Positions 1 to 7,983 of a stretch of 7,983 nucleotides of DNA are shown one piece after another. Position 1 is the first letter of the stretch. Every line of letters starts with the position of its first letter. This stretch comes from an uncultured Verrucomicrobiota bacterium. Lineage in GTDB: Bacteria; Verrucomicrobiota; Verrucomicrobiae; Opitutales; Opitutaceae. The translations under genes and the position numbers were made by a program. The stretch lies in NCBI GenBank assembly GCA_946482165.1, contig CAMLQS010000234.1, forward strand, positions 1-7,983, in the 5' to 3' direction. Below the pieces are notes generated by a model. It worked only from the letters and a program-made list of their open reading frames with translations. It made no database searches and was not told where the DNA came from.

Positions 1-1455
<1,455 letters not shown>

Positions 1456-1471
1456 GACCACCTTAATCATC

Positions 1472-1546
1472 AACGCAGAGGCGCAGAGACGCAGAGCATC
1501 GAACAAGAACTCCCTTCTCTTCTCCGCGCCTCCGCGTCTCTGCGTT
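1472..1546. repeat. Imperfect inverted repeat built of CGCAGAG-type octamers between gltB and gltD
   Basis: The left arm (1472-1496) and right arm (1522-1546) are each 25 bases and can pair at 21 of 25 positions around a 25-base loop. Each arm is itself about three tandem octamers: GCAGAGGC-GCAGAGAC-GCAGAG on the left, and CTCCGCGC-CTCCGCGT-CTCTGCGT on the right. The right arm is followed by AAATTTAAAAA rather than a T-run, so it does not look like an intrinsic terminator. From memory, similar short-period CGCAGAG elements are scattered between genes in Verrucomicrobia, Planctomycetes and some cyanobacteria; that was not searched here. In the gltB-gltD transcript it could form a hairpin that affects RNA stability or the relative output of the two subunits, which is inference. 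Confidence 0.8.
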
Positions 1547-1577
1547 AAATTTAAAAACCTCCGACCACCTTTTCTCC

Positions 1578-3065
1578 ATGGGCAAACCCACCGGCTTTCT
1601 CGAATACCTCCGCGAAATTCCCGCCGACCGTCCGCCGCTCGAGCGCGCGCGCGACTGGAACGAATTTCACCTCCACATGGAGGAGAAGAAACTCCGCAAC
1701 CAAGGCGCCCGCTGCATGGATTGCGGCGTCCCCTTCTGCCACTCCGGCAAGCTCATCTCCGGCATGGCCTCCGGTTGCCCGGTCAACAACCTGATCCCGG
1801 AGTTCAACGACCTCGTCTTCCGCGGCCTCTGGCACGAAGCGCTCGAGCGTCTCCACAAGACGAACAACTTCCCCGAGTTCACCGGCCGCGTCTGCCCCGC
1901 TCCCTGCGAAGGTTCCTGCGTCCTCGGCATCAACGAGCCGCCGGTCACGATCAAGAACATCGAGTATTCGATCATCGAGAAGGGCTGGGAAGAGGGTTGG
2001 GTCGTCCCCGCCGTCCCCGCCAACCGCACCGGCAAAAAAGTCGCCGTCGTCGGCTCCGGTCCCGCCGGCCTCTCCGCCGCCGCGCAGCTCAACGCCGCCG
2101 GTCACAGCGTCACCGTCTTCGAGCGCGCCGACCGTCCGGGCGGCCTCCTCATGTATGGCATCCCCAACATGAAGTTGGACAAGAAGGCCGTGGTCCTCCG
2201 CCGCGTGCAGCTCCTCGAGCAGGAAGGCGTGAAGTTCGTGTGCAACGCGAATATCGGCGTGACCCACGACGTCGCCCAGCTCCGCAAGGATTTTGACGCG
2301 ATCGTCATGTGCACCGGCGCCACGCTCGGCCGCGACCTCAACGCCCCCGGCCGCGAGGCCGCCGGCATCCACCTCGCGATGGAGTTTCTCACCGCCAACA
2401 CCAAGGCCGTGCTCGACCAGGGCGACGGCTCCGCCAGCCCGATCAACGCCAAGGACAAGGACGTGATCGTCATCGGCGGCGGCGACACCGGCACCGACTG
2501 CGTCGGCTCCTCGCTCCGCCAAGGCTGCCGCACCGTCACCCAGATCGAGATTCTCCCGAAGCCGCCCCTTGAGCGTCAGCCCAACAACCCTTGGCCCGAA
2601 TGGCCCAAGACCCTCAAGGTGGACTACGGCCAGGAGGAAGCCGCCGCCCGCTTTGGCGCCGACCCGCGCACCTATCTGACCACGGTTAAAAAGTTCAACG
2701 CCGACGCCCAAGGCCGCGTCGAGTCCGTCGTCACCGTCGAGGTGAAGTGGGAGAAGAACGACAAGGGCGCCTTCATCCCCGTGGAACAGCCCGGCACCGA
2801 AAAGACCCGACCCGCGCAGCTCGTGTTGCTCGCCATGGGCTTCCTCGGGCCCGAGCAGGCCGCGATCAAGGCCCTCGGCCTCGAGACCGACCCGCGCTCC
2901 AACATCAAAGCCGACCACAACGTCCACGCGACGAGCGTTCCCGGCATCTTCGCCGCCGGCGACTGCCGCCGCGGCCAGAGCTTGGTGGTCTGGGCGATCA
3001 ACGAAGGCCGCGCCGCCGCCCGCGAGTGCGACCGCTACCTGATGGGCGCCACCACGCTGCCCTGA
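1578..3065 (+). CDS. gltD: Glutamate synthase small subunit, NAD(P)H-oxidising Fe-S flavoprotein
   Basis: This 495-residue protein has the usual length for bacterial GltD. It takes electrons from NAD(P)H and passes them through FAD and Fe-S clusters to the FMN of GltB. The N-terminal Fe-S region has cysteines 46, 49, 54 and 67 (starting CMDCGVPFC), then 106, 110 and 114 (CPAPCEGSC), as expected for the [4Fe-4S] adrenodoxin-reductase-like fold. An FAD-binding GSGPAGL lies at 159-165. The nucleotide-binding GGGDTGTDC lies at 300-308. The C-terminal flavin motif [13 protein letters not shown] starts at 456. The stretch after residue 330 (NNPWPEWP, then a DYGQEEA block) resembles the form shared by many bacteria and eukaryotic NADH-GOGAT rather than the enterobacterial one. 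The start at 1578 is supported by the conserved N-terminus. No Shine-Dalgarno sequence precedes it; the leader is pyrimidine-rich. It is probably co-transcribed with the upstream gltB, and a terminator follows. NADH versus NADPH preference cannot be read from the sequence. Confidence 0.97.
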   Translation: MGKPTGFLEYLREIPADRPPLERARDWNEFHLHMEEKKLRNQGARCMDCGVPFCHSGKLISGMASGCPVNNLIPEFNDLVFRGLWHEALERLHKTNNFPEFTGRVCPAPCEGSCVLGINEPPVTIKNIEYSIIEKGWEEGWVVPAVPANRTGKKVAVVGSGPAGLSAAAQLNAAGHSVTVFERADRPGGLLMYGIPNMKLDKKAVVLRRVQLLEQEGVKFVCNANIGVTHDVAQLRKDFDAIVMCTGATLGRDLNAPGREAAGIHLAMEFLTANTKAVLDQGDGSASPINAKDKDVIVIGGGDTGTDCVGSSLRQGCRTVTQIEILPKPPLERQPNNPWPEWPKTLKVDYGQEEAAARFGADPRTYLTTVKKFNADAQGRVESVVTVEVKWEKNDKGAFIPVEQPGTEKTRPAQLVLLAMGFLGPEQAAIKALGLETDPRSNIKADHNVHATSVPGIFAAGDCRRGQSLVVWAINEGRAAARECDRYLMGATTLP

Positions 3066-3093
3066 ACCGGCGCTGTCGCCCTCGGAACTTTCC

Positions 3094-3125
3094 AAAGCAC
3101 CGTTTCACCAGAACGGTGCTTTTTT
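3094..3125 (+). terminator. Intrinsic terminator of gltD
   Basis: AAAGCACCGTT (3094-3104) pairs perfectly with AACGGTGCTTT (3112-3122) around a seven-base loop, and the T-run continues through 3125. It begins 29 bases after the gltD stop codon. It should end the gltB-gltD transcript and separate it from the next gene. Confidence 0.92.
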
Positions 3126-3191
3126 ATTCCCGGGTTCCAGCGCTCAACCAGCGCATATCACTTTACCAGTTCCTCCTGTCCCTCCCCGCCG

Positions 3192-5045
3192 ATGAAACGA
3201 ATCCGACTTCTTTTTCTGTTCGTGGTTTCGGGGGCGTGGATCGGTGCGGCCGAGCTTCTGCCGTTGGAACAGCACTATCCGGCGAAAGAGTTCGCGCCGT
3301 CCGCGGGCGATGTGAAGGCCGCGTTGCTCCTGCCGAACTCCGCTATGGTAGGTGAGTCGATTGCGGCGCAACTGGTGATCGAAAACACCGGCGCGCGCCC
3401 TTTCGAGATCATGCTCGGCGGCGATTATCGCGGCACCGGGTATCCGCTGCGGATGAAAGTGCGCGTTCGGAACTCCGAACAAGTGGACCTGCCTCGCGTC
3501 GACGCGCGCCCACGCTTTGGCGGCATGATGATACCCAAACGTGTCGAGCCGGGCGCGCGCGAATTGATCGAGTTTCCTTTGGATTGCTACGTCGAGTTTC
3601 CGCGGGCCGGAACCTATCTTGTCACCGCCGGACATGATCTCGGCTGGATCGTCGATCCCGCGCATCCCCATCCGATCGCCCAAGCCAGCCTGACGGTCAC
3701 CGAGCCAACTCCCGAGCAGGCCGCCGCCTATGTGAACAAGCTATTCGCCGACGCGGAGGCCTCGCCTGAGCACGAGGGCGTGTTGCGCATTGAGAAACAA
3801 CTCTGCGTTTTGCGACATCCCGCCTATCTGCCCGCACTCGCGGAGCGGGCCCGTGGCGGATCGACGGCTGCGGTGAAAGCCATCGGCCACATCGCCACCC
3901 CCGAAGCGACGGCGACCCTGCTCGCGATGCTCGACTCCCAGCCGCCGGCCATCACCACGACAGCGGTCTCCCAGTTGCTTCGCCGTGTGCCCCTTCGCGA
4001 TGATCCGTCCCGGACGGCGGAATTCAACGTGTGGAGCTCGCCCTATCAGATCCGACCGCTGCTGCCCGATTCTTGGCGGGAGGAGTTTTCCGAGCCGCTT
4101 GTCGCGTCCGCGGTAAAATTCCTCGAGAGCGTCGACACCGCCGAAGTCGAATCCGCCGCGCAAATCCTGCGAGCTCTCGGAGAGCCGGAGCATGCGCCGG
4201 CTCTGCTCGCGGCGCTGCAGCGCGCGCTGGATGTTTACCAAGCGCCTCGGTCCGGAGCGGGGGCCAACACGCTCGATGCTCCCAAACCGCAAAAGCCTTT
4301 GATCGACGCATTGGACGCCTTGCGCGCCCGAGGTTGGCGCATCGCCTACGGTGGAAACATGGCGCACATGGTGGCTTGGTTTCGCCAGCTCGCAGACGCC
4401 AAGGTTTCCACCCCGGTGGACGAAGCCACTTGGGGGAGCATGGCGACATGGCTTGAAAACGGCCCCGCCACCGTGCGCATCGCCGCGCTCGAAGCGCTTC
4501 CCAATCCGCTGCCTGATTCCTGCGAGCCGATTCTGCTGCGGGTGTTGAACGACGCCGACTGGGGCGTGCTACGTGTCGCGTGCGATGTGGCGGCCAGGTC
4601 GAAACGGCCCGTTTTCGCCCGAGCCGCCGTGCAAATCCTCGAGGAAGCCGACGACACGTTTTTGCAAAACGCGGCACATGCCGCCGCCCTCTCTTGCGGG
4701 GCCCGCCTTGAACTCTGGGAGGCTTGGGTCGGCGCCATCATGAACATCCGTCGAAGTTCCGACGCGCTTCGGGCTTTGATCGAAGGCACCATTGAGCTGC
4801 CGCGATTGGGCGGGGGTAGCGCGACCGGTCTGCTTTCCCGCGATCAGCGTTTTGCGCTTAGGGCCGCTTGGCGGGATTTTCTCGCTGCGCATCGCGAAGA
4901 CCTTGTAGCCGGCCGACGTGTGCATCTGACCGATTCGGCGACCATCGCCCGGCTCACGGGCATGGATTTCAAACCCACCGGGCCGGTGATCGAATTGAGC
5001 TTGCCCGATGGCTCGCTGTGGCCGCCGAGGCCGCCTCAACAATAG
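3192..5045 (+). CDS. Exported protein of unknown function with beta-rich N-terminal domain and HEAT-like repeats
   Basis: I do not recognise this 617-residue protein as a named family. The N-terminus (MKRIR, then a hydrophobic stretch to about residue 19) is a Sec signal peptide with likely cleavage after GAA at residue 20, so the protein should act in the periplasm or outside the cell. No lipobox cysteine is seen. Residues of about 42-172 read as a beta-sandwich or Ig-like domain, with alternating hydrophobic strands and a segment around 123-145 (ELIEFPLDCYVEFPRAGTYL). Residues of about 175-270, 300-350 and 410-535 are alanine/leucine-rich helical pairs resembling HEAT or PBS-lyase-type repeats, such as TAAVKAIGHIATPEATATLL and ATVRIAALEALPNPL; such repeats usually bind proteins. 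The C-terminus is proline-rich (WPPRPPQQ). No catalytic motif is visible. It is flanked by terminators, so it is probably monocistronic and its place between glutamate synthase genes may be incidental. Its codons are less uniformly C-ending than those of gltB and gltD. The start is chosen because it opens the signal peptide; no Shine-Dalgarno is seen. Confidence 0.85.
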   Translation: MKRIRLLFLFVVSGAWIGAAELLPLEQHYPAKEFAPSAGDVKAALLLPNSAMVGESIAAQLVIENTGARPFEIMLGGDYRGTGYPLRMKVRVRNSEQVDLPRVDARPRFGGMMIPKRVEPGARELIEFPLDCYVEFPRAGTYLVTAGHDLGWIVDPAHPHPIAQASLTVTEPTPEQAAAYVNKLFADAEASPEHEGVLRIEKQLCVLRHPAYLPALAERARGGSTAAVKAIGHIATPEATATLLAMLDSQPPAITTTAVSQLLRRVPLRDDPSRTAEFNVWSSPYQIRPLLPDSWREEFSEPLVASAVKFLESVDTAEVESAAQILRALGEPEHAPALLAALQRALDVYQAPRSGAGANTLDAPKPQKPLIDALDALRARGWRIAYGGNMAHMVAWFRQLADAKVSTPVDEATWGSMATWLENGPATVRIAALEALPNPLPDSCEPILLRVLNDADWGVLRVACDVAARSKRPVFARAAVQILEEADDTFLQNAAHAAALSCGARLELWEAWVGAIMNIRRSSDALRALIEGTIELPRLGGGSATGLLSRDQRFALRAAWRDFLAAHREDLVAGRRVHLTDSATIARLTGMDFKPTGPVIELSLPDGSLWPPRPPQQ

Positions 5046-5052
5046 TTTACCG

Positions 5053-5085
5053 AAGCCCCGTCCGCACGCGCGGACGGGGCTTTTT
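5053..5085 (+). terminator. Intrinsic terminator after the HEAT-like gene
   Basis: GCCCCGTCCGC (5055-5065) pairs perfectly with GCGGACGGGGC (5070-5080) around the four-base loop ACGC. Two flanking A-T pairs can extend the stem to 5053, and five T residues end it at 5085. It lies 8 bases after the stop codon. It should isolate the HEAT-like gene from the downstream gltB. Confidence 0.93.
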
Positions 5086-5260
5086 CCTTTTCTGCGCCGG
5101 TGGGTGGAGATTTCCCGCGGCCATGCCAAATTTTCGCTCGCACCTCGCTGGCACGGCTCCAACTAATGCGCGCAACTCCGTCCTCTTATCTGCCCGATTG
5201 GCGGCTCGGTTCCTGCATAACTCGGCGCTCCGCGCGTCGACCCATTCCTTTCAAGTTTCC
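5086..5260 (+). promoter_or_regulatory. Untranslated leader and presumed promoter region of gltB copy B
   Basis: A terminator lies immediately upstream and gltB begins at 5261, so a promoter for copy B is expected within these 175 bases. I could not find a convincing one. TTGGCG at 5198 and CATAAC at 5216 are too close together (12 bases) to be a standard pair. TGGCACG at 5149 matches only the -24 half of a sigma-54 site. No riboswitch-like fold or Shine-Dalgarno was recognised; the last 20 bases before the ATG are pyrimidine-rich. The call rests on position only. Confidence 0.35.
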
Positions 5261-7983
5261 ATGGCCAAGATCATTCCGTCTCCGCTCTATTCCGCTGACC
5301 AAGAACACGATGCCTGTGGCGTTGGCTTCATCGCCAAGCTGACCGGCGAGCGGTCTTACGACGTCGTCAACCGCGCGCTGACGGCGCTCAAGGCCTTGGC
5401 TCACCGCGGCGCCATCGACGCCGACGCGGTCACCGGCGACGGCGCGGGTCTGCTCACCCAGCTCCCCATCGAGTTCTTCAAGGACTACCTCGCCTCGGTC
5501 AACAAGCCCCTCTTCCGCGACTCCGACCTCGGTGTCGGCATGATTTTCCTGCCCAAGGGCGACGACTACGCGCAGGCCCATTGCAAAAAGATCGTCGAGA
5601 CCGCCGTGAAGGCGGAAGGGCTCTCATTTCTCGGTTGGCGCGAGGTGCCCACCGACTCCTCCTGCCTCGGCCGCAAGGCCCTCGATACCCTGCCGCTGAT
5701 CGTGCAAGCCCTCGTCGCCCGCAAGGACGACACCTCCGACGACGAATTCGAGCGGAAGCTCTTTCTCGCGCAGAACTCCGCCGAACGCCTCGTCCTCGGC
5801 GCCAAGGTCCAGGGCTTCTACATCTGCTCCTTCAGCAGCCGCACCATCGTCTACAAGGGACTGCTCACCCCCGCGCAGATCAAGAAGTTCTTCCTCGATC
5901 TGAAGAGCCCGCTCTTCACCTCGGCCTTCGCCCTCTTTCACCAGCGCTACTCGACCAACACCTTCCCCACGTGGCACTTGGCCCATCCGTTCCGGATGAT
6001 GGCCCACAACGGCGAGATCAATACCATCCGCGGCAACCGCAACCTCATGCGCGCCCGCGAAAATTCCACCGCCCACGGCGTGTGGGGCGACAGCTTCGAC
6101 GACCTCAAGCCCCTCGTCCAGCCCTCCGGCTCCGACTCCGCCTCCTTCGACAACGCCCTCCAGCTTCTCACCCTCGGCGGACGCAGCCCCCTGCACGCCT
6201 GCATGATGATGATGCCGCCGGCTTGGGAGAAGGACAAGACCCTCGCGCCCGAGACCCGCGCCTTCTACCGCTACCACTCCGCCATCCTTGAGCCGTGGGA
6301 CGGCCCCGCCGCCATCGTGTTCACCGACGGCAAGATCGTCGGCGCCTCGCTCGACCGCAACGGCCTGCGTCCCGCCCGCTACAAGATCTTCGACGATGGC
6401 TACGTTATTTTGGCTTCGGAAGCCGGCCTCGTGCACGACTTCCCCGGCAAGGTCATCGAGTCCGGCCGCCTCGGCCCGGGCCGCATGATCGCCGTCGACT
6501 TCACCAACAAGAAGTTCCTCCGCGACGCCGAGGTGAAGGCCTCCATCACCGCCGATCCCCACTACCGCCAGTGGTGCGACGAACACCTCGTCAACCTCCA
6601 CACGCTCGCCGGCGCCACGCCCGCGCCGACCGTTGACGCGCCCGAGGTGCTCCTCCCCGGCCAGCTCGCCTTCGGCTACGAGTCCGACGAAATGGAAATG
6701 GTCCTCACGCCTCTCGCCGAGGGCGCCGAGCCCACAGGCTCCATGGGCGACGACACGCCGCTCGCCGTTCTCTCGCGCCGCCCGCGTCTGCTCTACACCT
6801 ACTTCAAGCAGCTCTTCGCGCAGGTCACCAATCCGCCCATCGACTCCGTCCGCGAAAAGGCGGTCATGTCGCTCAACATGCTCCTCGGCGGCCGCCTCGG
6901 CCTCTTCGAGGAATTCCCCGCCAGCACCGGCCTCGTCGAACTCGAGTCGCCCATCCTCCTGCACCACGAGTTCGCCGCGCTCTCGACCGTCCCCGCGCTG
7001 AAGGACCGCGTCGTCACTCTGCACGCGCATTTCTCCGCCACGGTCGGCGCCAAGGCCCTCGAACCCGCGCTTAAGGCCCTCGCCGCCGCCGCCGAAAAGG
7101 CGGTTCGCGAAGGCGCGAAGATCCTCGTCATCTCCGACTGCGGCGTCACCGCCCAGCAGGTGGGCATCCCGATGCTCCTCGCCGTCGGCGCCGTGCATCA
7201 GCAGCTCGTGCGCGCCGGCCTCCGTCTCCAAGCCGACCTCATCGCCATGACCGGCGAAGCCCGCGAGGTCCACCAGATCGCCTGCTTGCTCGGCTTCGGC
7301 GCCAACGCCGTCTACCCCACGCTCGCGCTCTGCACCATCGCCCAGCTCGCCGCCACCGGGAAGACCTCCAAGCCCGTCGAGCCCGCCAAGGCGCTCGCCA
7401 ACTTCCGCGAAGCCATCGACGCCGGTCTCTACAAAATCATGGCCAAGATGGGCATCAGCACCCTCGCGTCCTACCGCGGCGGTCAGATGTTCGAGGCCCT
7501 CGGCGTTTCCAACAAGGTCGTCTCCGAGTGCTTCACCGGCACCGCCACGCCCATCGGCGGCATCGACTACGTCCAGATCGCCGAGGAGGCCCTCGTGCGC
7601 CACGCCCGCGCTTTCCCTTCTTCCGATTCTCAGGTTTCAGGTCTCAACCCTCAGCCCTCGTTGCAGCCCGAGGGCTACTACCGCGTCAACAAGCGTGGCG
7701 AAGGCGAGTTCCACGGCTGGAATCCCAAGGTCGTCGCCTCGATGAACAAGTTCATCAAGGCGGGCGACTTCGCCGGTTACCAGGAATGGAAGACCCAAGG
7801 CGACGAGCACCAGCCCGTCGCGCTCAAGGATCTGCTCAAGATCCGCTTCGACGGACGCACGCCCGTCGCCGTCGACGAAGTCGAGACCATCGAGGAAATC
7901 CGCAAGCGTTTCACCACCGCCGGCATGTCCCTCGGCGCGCTCTCGCCCGAGATGCACGAGGCCCTCGCCATCGCGATGAACCG
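5261..7983 (+). CDS. gltB: Glutamate synthase large subunit, N-terminal 907 residues (partial at right edge, copy B)
   Basis: The frame is open from ATG 5261 through the right edge. The start fits the family: an 18-residue propeptide ends before Cys19 in CGVGF, and that cysteine becomes the N-terminal nucleophile of the class II glutamine amidotransferase after processing. AHRGAIDADAVTGDGAG just beyond it, HQRYSTNTFPTW (227-238) and HNGEINTIRGN (249-259) are conserved parts of the glutaminase site. Residues of about 450-780 form the central domain, ending in the conserved stretch with FTGTATPIGGIDY. The FMN synthase domain begins with AGMSLGALSPE (887-897) and is cut by the window edge. The Fe-S cysteines and GXGXG domain would lie beyond. 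An unusual linker at about 786-803 contains a heptad repeat (separate entry). The gene has its own leader after a terminator, so it is probably transcribed independently of gltD. Its relation to the gltB fragment at the left edge is unresolved. Confidence 0.96.
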   Translation, partial: MAKIIPSPLYSADQEHDACGVGFIAKLTGERSYDVVNRALTALKALAHRGAIDADAVTGDGAGLLTQLPIEFFKDYLASVNKPLFRDSDLGVGMIFLPKGDDYAQAHCKKIVETAVKAEGLSFLGWREVPTDSSCLGRKALDTLPLIVQALVARKDDTSDDEFERKLFLAQNSAERLVLGAKVQGFYICSFSSRTIVYKGLLTPAQIKKFFLDLKSPLFTSAFALFHQRYSTNTFPTWHLAHPFRMMAHNGEINTIRGNRNLMRARENSTAHGVWGDSFDDLKPLVQPSGSDSASFDNALQLLTLGGRSPLHACMMMMPPAWEKDKTLAPETRAFYRYHSAILEPWDGPAAIVFTDGKIVGASLDRNGLRPARYKIFDDGYVILASEAGLVHDFPGKVIESGRLGPGRMIAVDFTNKKFLRDAEVKASITADPHYRQWCDEHLVNLHTLAGATPAPTVDAPEVLLPGQLAFGYESDEMEMVLTPLAEGAEPTGSMGDDTPLAVLSRRPRLLYTYFKQLFAQVTNPPIDSVREKAVMSLNMLLGGRLGLFEEFPASTGLVELESPILLHHEFAALSTVPALKDRVVTLHAHFSATVGAKALEPALKALAAAAEKAVREGAKILVISDCGVTAQQVGIPMLLAVGAVHQQLVRAGLRLQADLIAMTGEAREVHQIACLLGFGANAVYPTLALCTIAQLAATGKTSKPVEPAKALANFREAIDAGLYKIMAKMGISTLASYRGGQMFEALGVSNKVVSECFTGTATPIGGIDYVQIAEEALVRHARAFPSSDSQVSGLNPQPSLQPEGYYRVNKRGEGEFHGWNPKVVASMNKFIKAGDFAGYQEWKTQGDEHQPVALKDLLKIRFDGRTPVAVDEVETIEEIRKRFTTAGMSLGALSPEMHEALAIAMN
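7630..7676 (+). repeat. Heptad direct repeats plus small hairpin inside the gltB copy B coding sequence
   Basis: Four consecutive seven-base units run from 7630 to 7657: TCAGGTT, TCAGGTC, TCAACCC and TCAGCCC. They run into an exact eight-base inverted repeat, AGCCCTCG (7653-7660) and CGAGGGCT (7669-7676), with an eight-base loop. The stretch encodes roughly residues 790-806 of GltB, a serine/glutamine/proline-rich linker unlike the conserved sequence on either side. Its codons (TCT, GTT, TCA, CCT, TTG) differ from the C-ending codons around it. The reading frame is kept. It looks like a small intergenic-type repeat captured in a coding region, which is inference. Confidence 0.65.

Noticed and set aside
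1472..1546. Possible CRISPR array or intrinsic terminator
   Set aside because: The tandem octamers have no spacers, and the hairpin is followed by an A/T mixture rather than a T-run.
1551..3095. Long open frame on the minus strand (514 codons) opposite gltD
   Set aside because: It exactly shadows gltD. Its glycine/alanine/valine/aspartate-rich, motif-free product is what the complement of C-ending codons in GC-rich DNA gives.
5149..5164. Possible sigma-54 promoter (TGGCACG), attractive because nitrogen genes often use sigma-54
   Set aside because: At the required spacing the -12 element reads CAACT instead of TTGCA and lacks the essential GC.
5100..5342. Short 80-codon open frame crossing the gltB copy B start
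   Set aside because: It overlaps the well-supported gltB start in another frame. Its product has no recognisable features and no ribosome-binding signal.
5581..6291. Arginine/proline-rich plus-strand open frames within gltB, with similar ones at 543-1190 and 1721-2296
   Set aside because: These are frame-shifted readings of strongly conserved genes. The extreme arginine and proline content is typical of shadow frames.
5624..7603. Long open frame on the minus strand (659 codons) opposite gltB copy B
   Set aside because: It has the same composition artefact. It lies opposite a conserved gltB frame, and its product has no recognisable domain.

Overview
The window is GC-rich with strongly C-ending codons, and it encodes glutamate synthase (GOGAT), the enzyme that makes two glutamates from glutamine and 2-oxoglutarate. 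No rRNA, tRNA or mobile element is present to fix the taxonomy. Three things suggest a verrucomicrobial host, perhaps Opitutaceae: the base composition, the octamer-type CGCAGAG inverted repeat between genes, and a secreted HEAT-like protein of a kind common in that phylum. This is inference from recollected patterns, not a search result.

Layout, all genes on the + strand. (1) Positions 1-1455 are the C-terminal third of a glutamate synthase large subunit (gltB, copy A), open at the left edge. (2) A 122-base gap holds a 25-base-arm imperfect inverted repeat. (3) gltD, the small flavoprotein subunit, lies at 1578-3065 and is followed by a strong intrinsic terminator. (4) An unrecognised exported protein with a beta-rich N-terminal domain and HEAT-like helical repeats lies at 3192-5045 and has its own terminator. 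(5) A 175-base untranslated leader follows. (6) From 5261 to the right edge are the first 907 codons of a second large-subunit gene (gltB, copy B). It runs through the glutaminase and central domains into the start of the FMN synthase domain.

GltB and GltD work together. GltB releases ammonia from glutamine at its N-terminal cysteine and channels it to the FMN site. GltD passes electrons from NAD(P)H through FAD and Fe-S clusters to that FMN. Copy A and gltD form the expected pair. Copy B lies beyond two terminators with an independent leader, so it is probably transcribed separately.

The main puzzle is the two gltB pieces. They cover non-overlapping parts of the protein and together, with about 135-140 missing residues, would make one normal-length GltB. 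The window cannot distinguish a true paralogue, a tandem duplication of a unit of about 8.4 kb, and a circular or misassembled contig. The second notable feature is a small low-complexity, heptad-repeat-bearing insertion kept in frame inside gltB copy B. I see no clearly new multi-gene system here.
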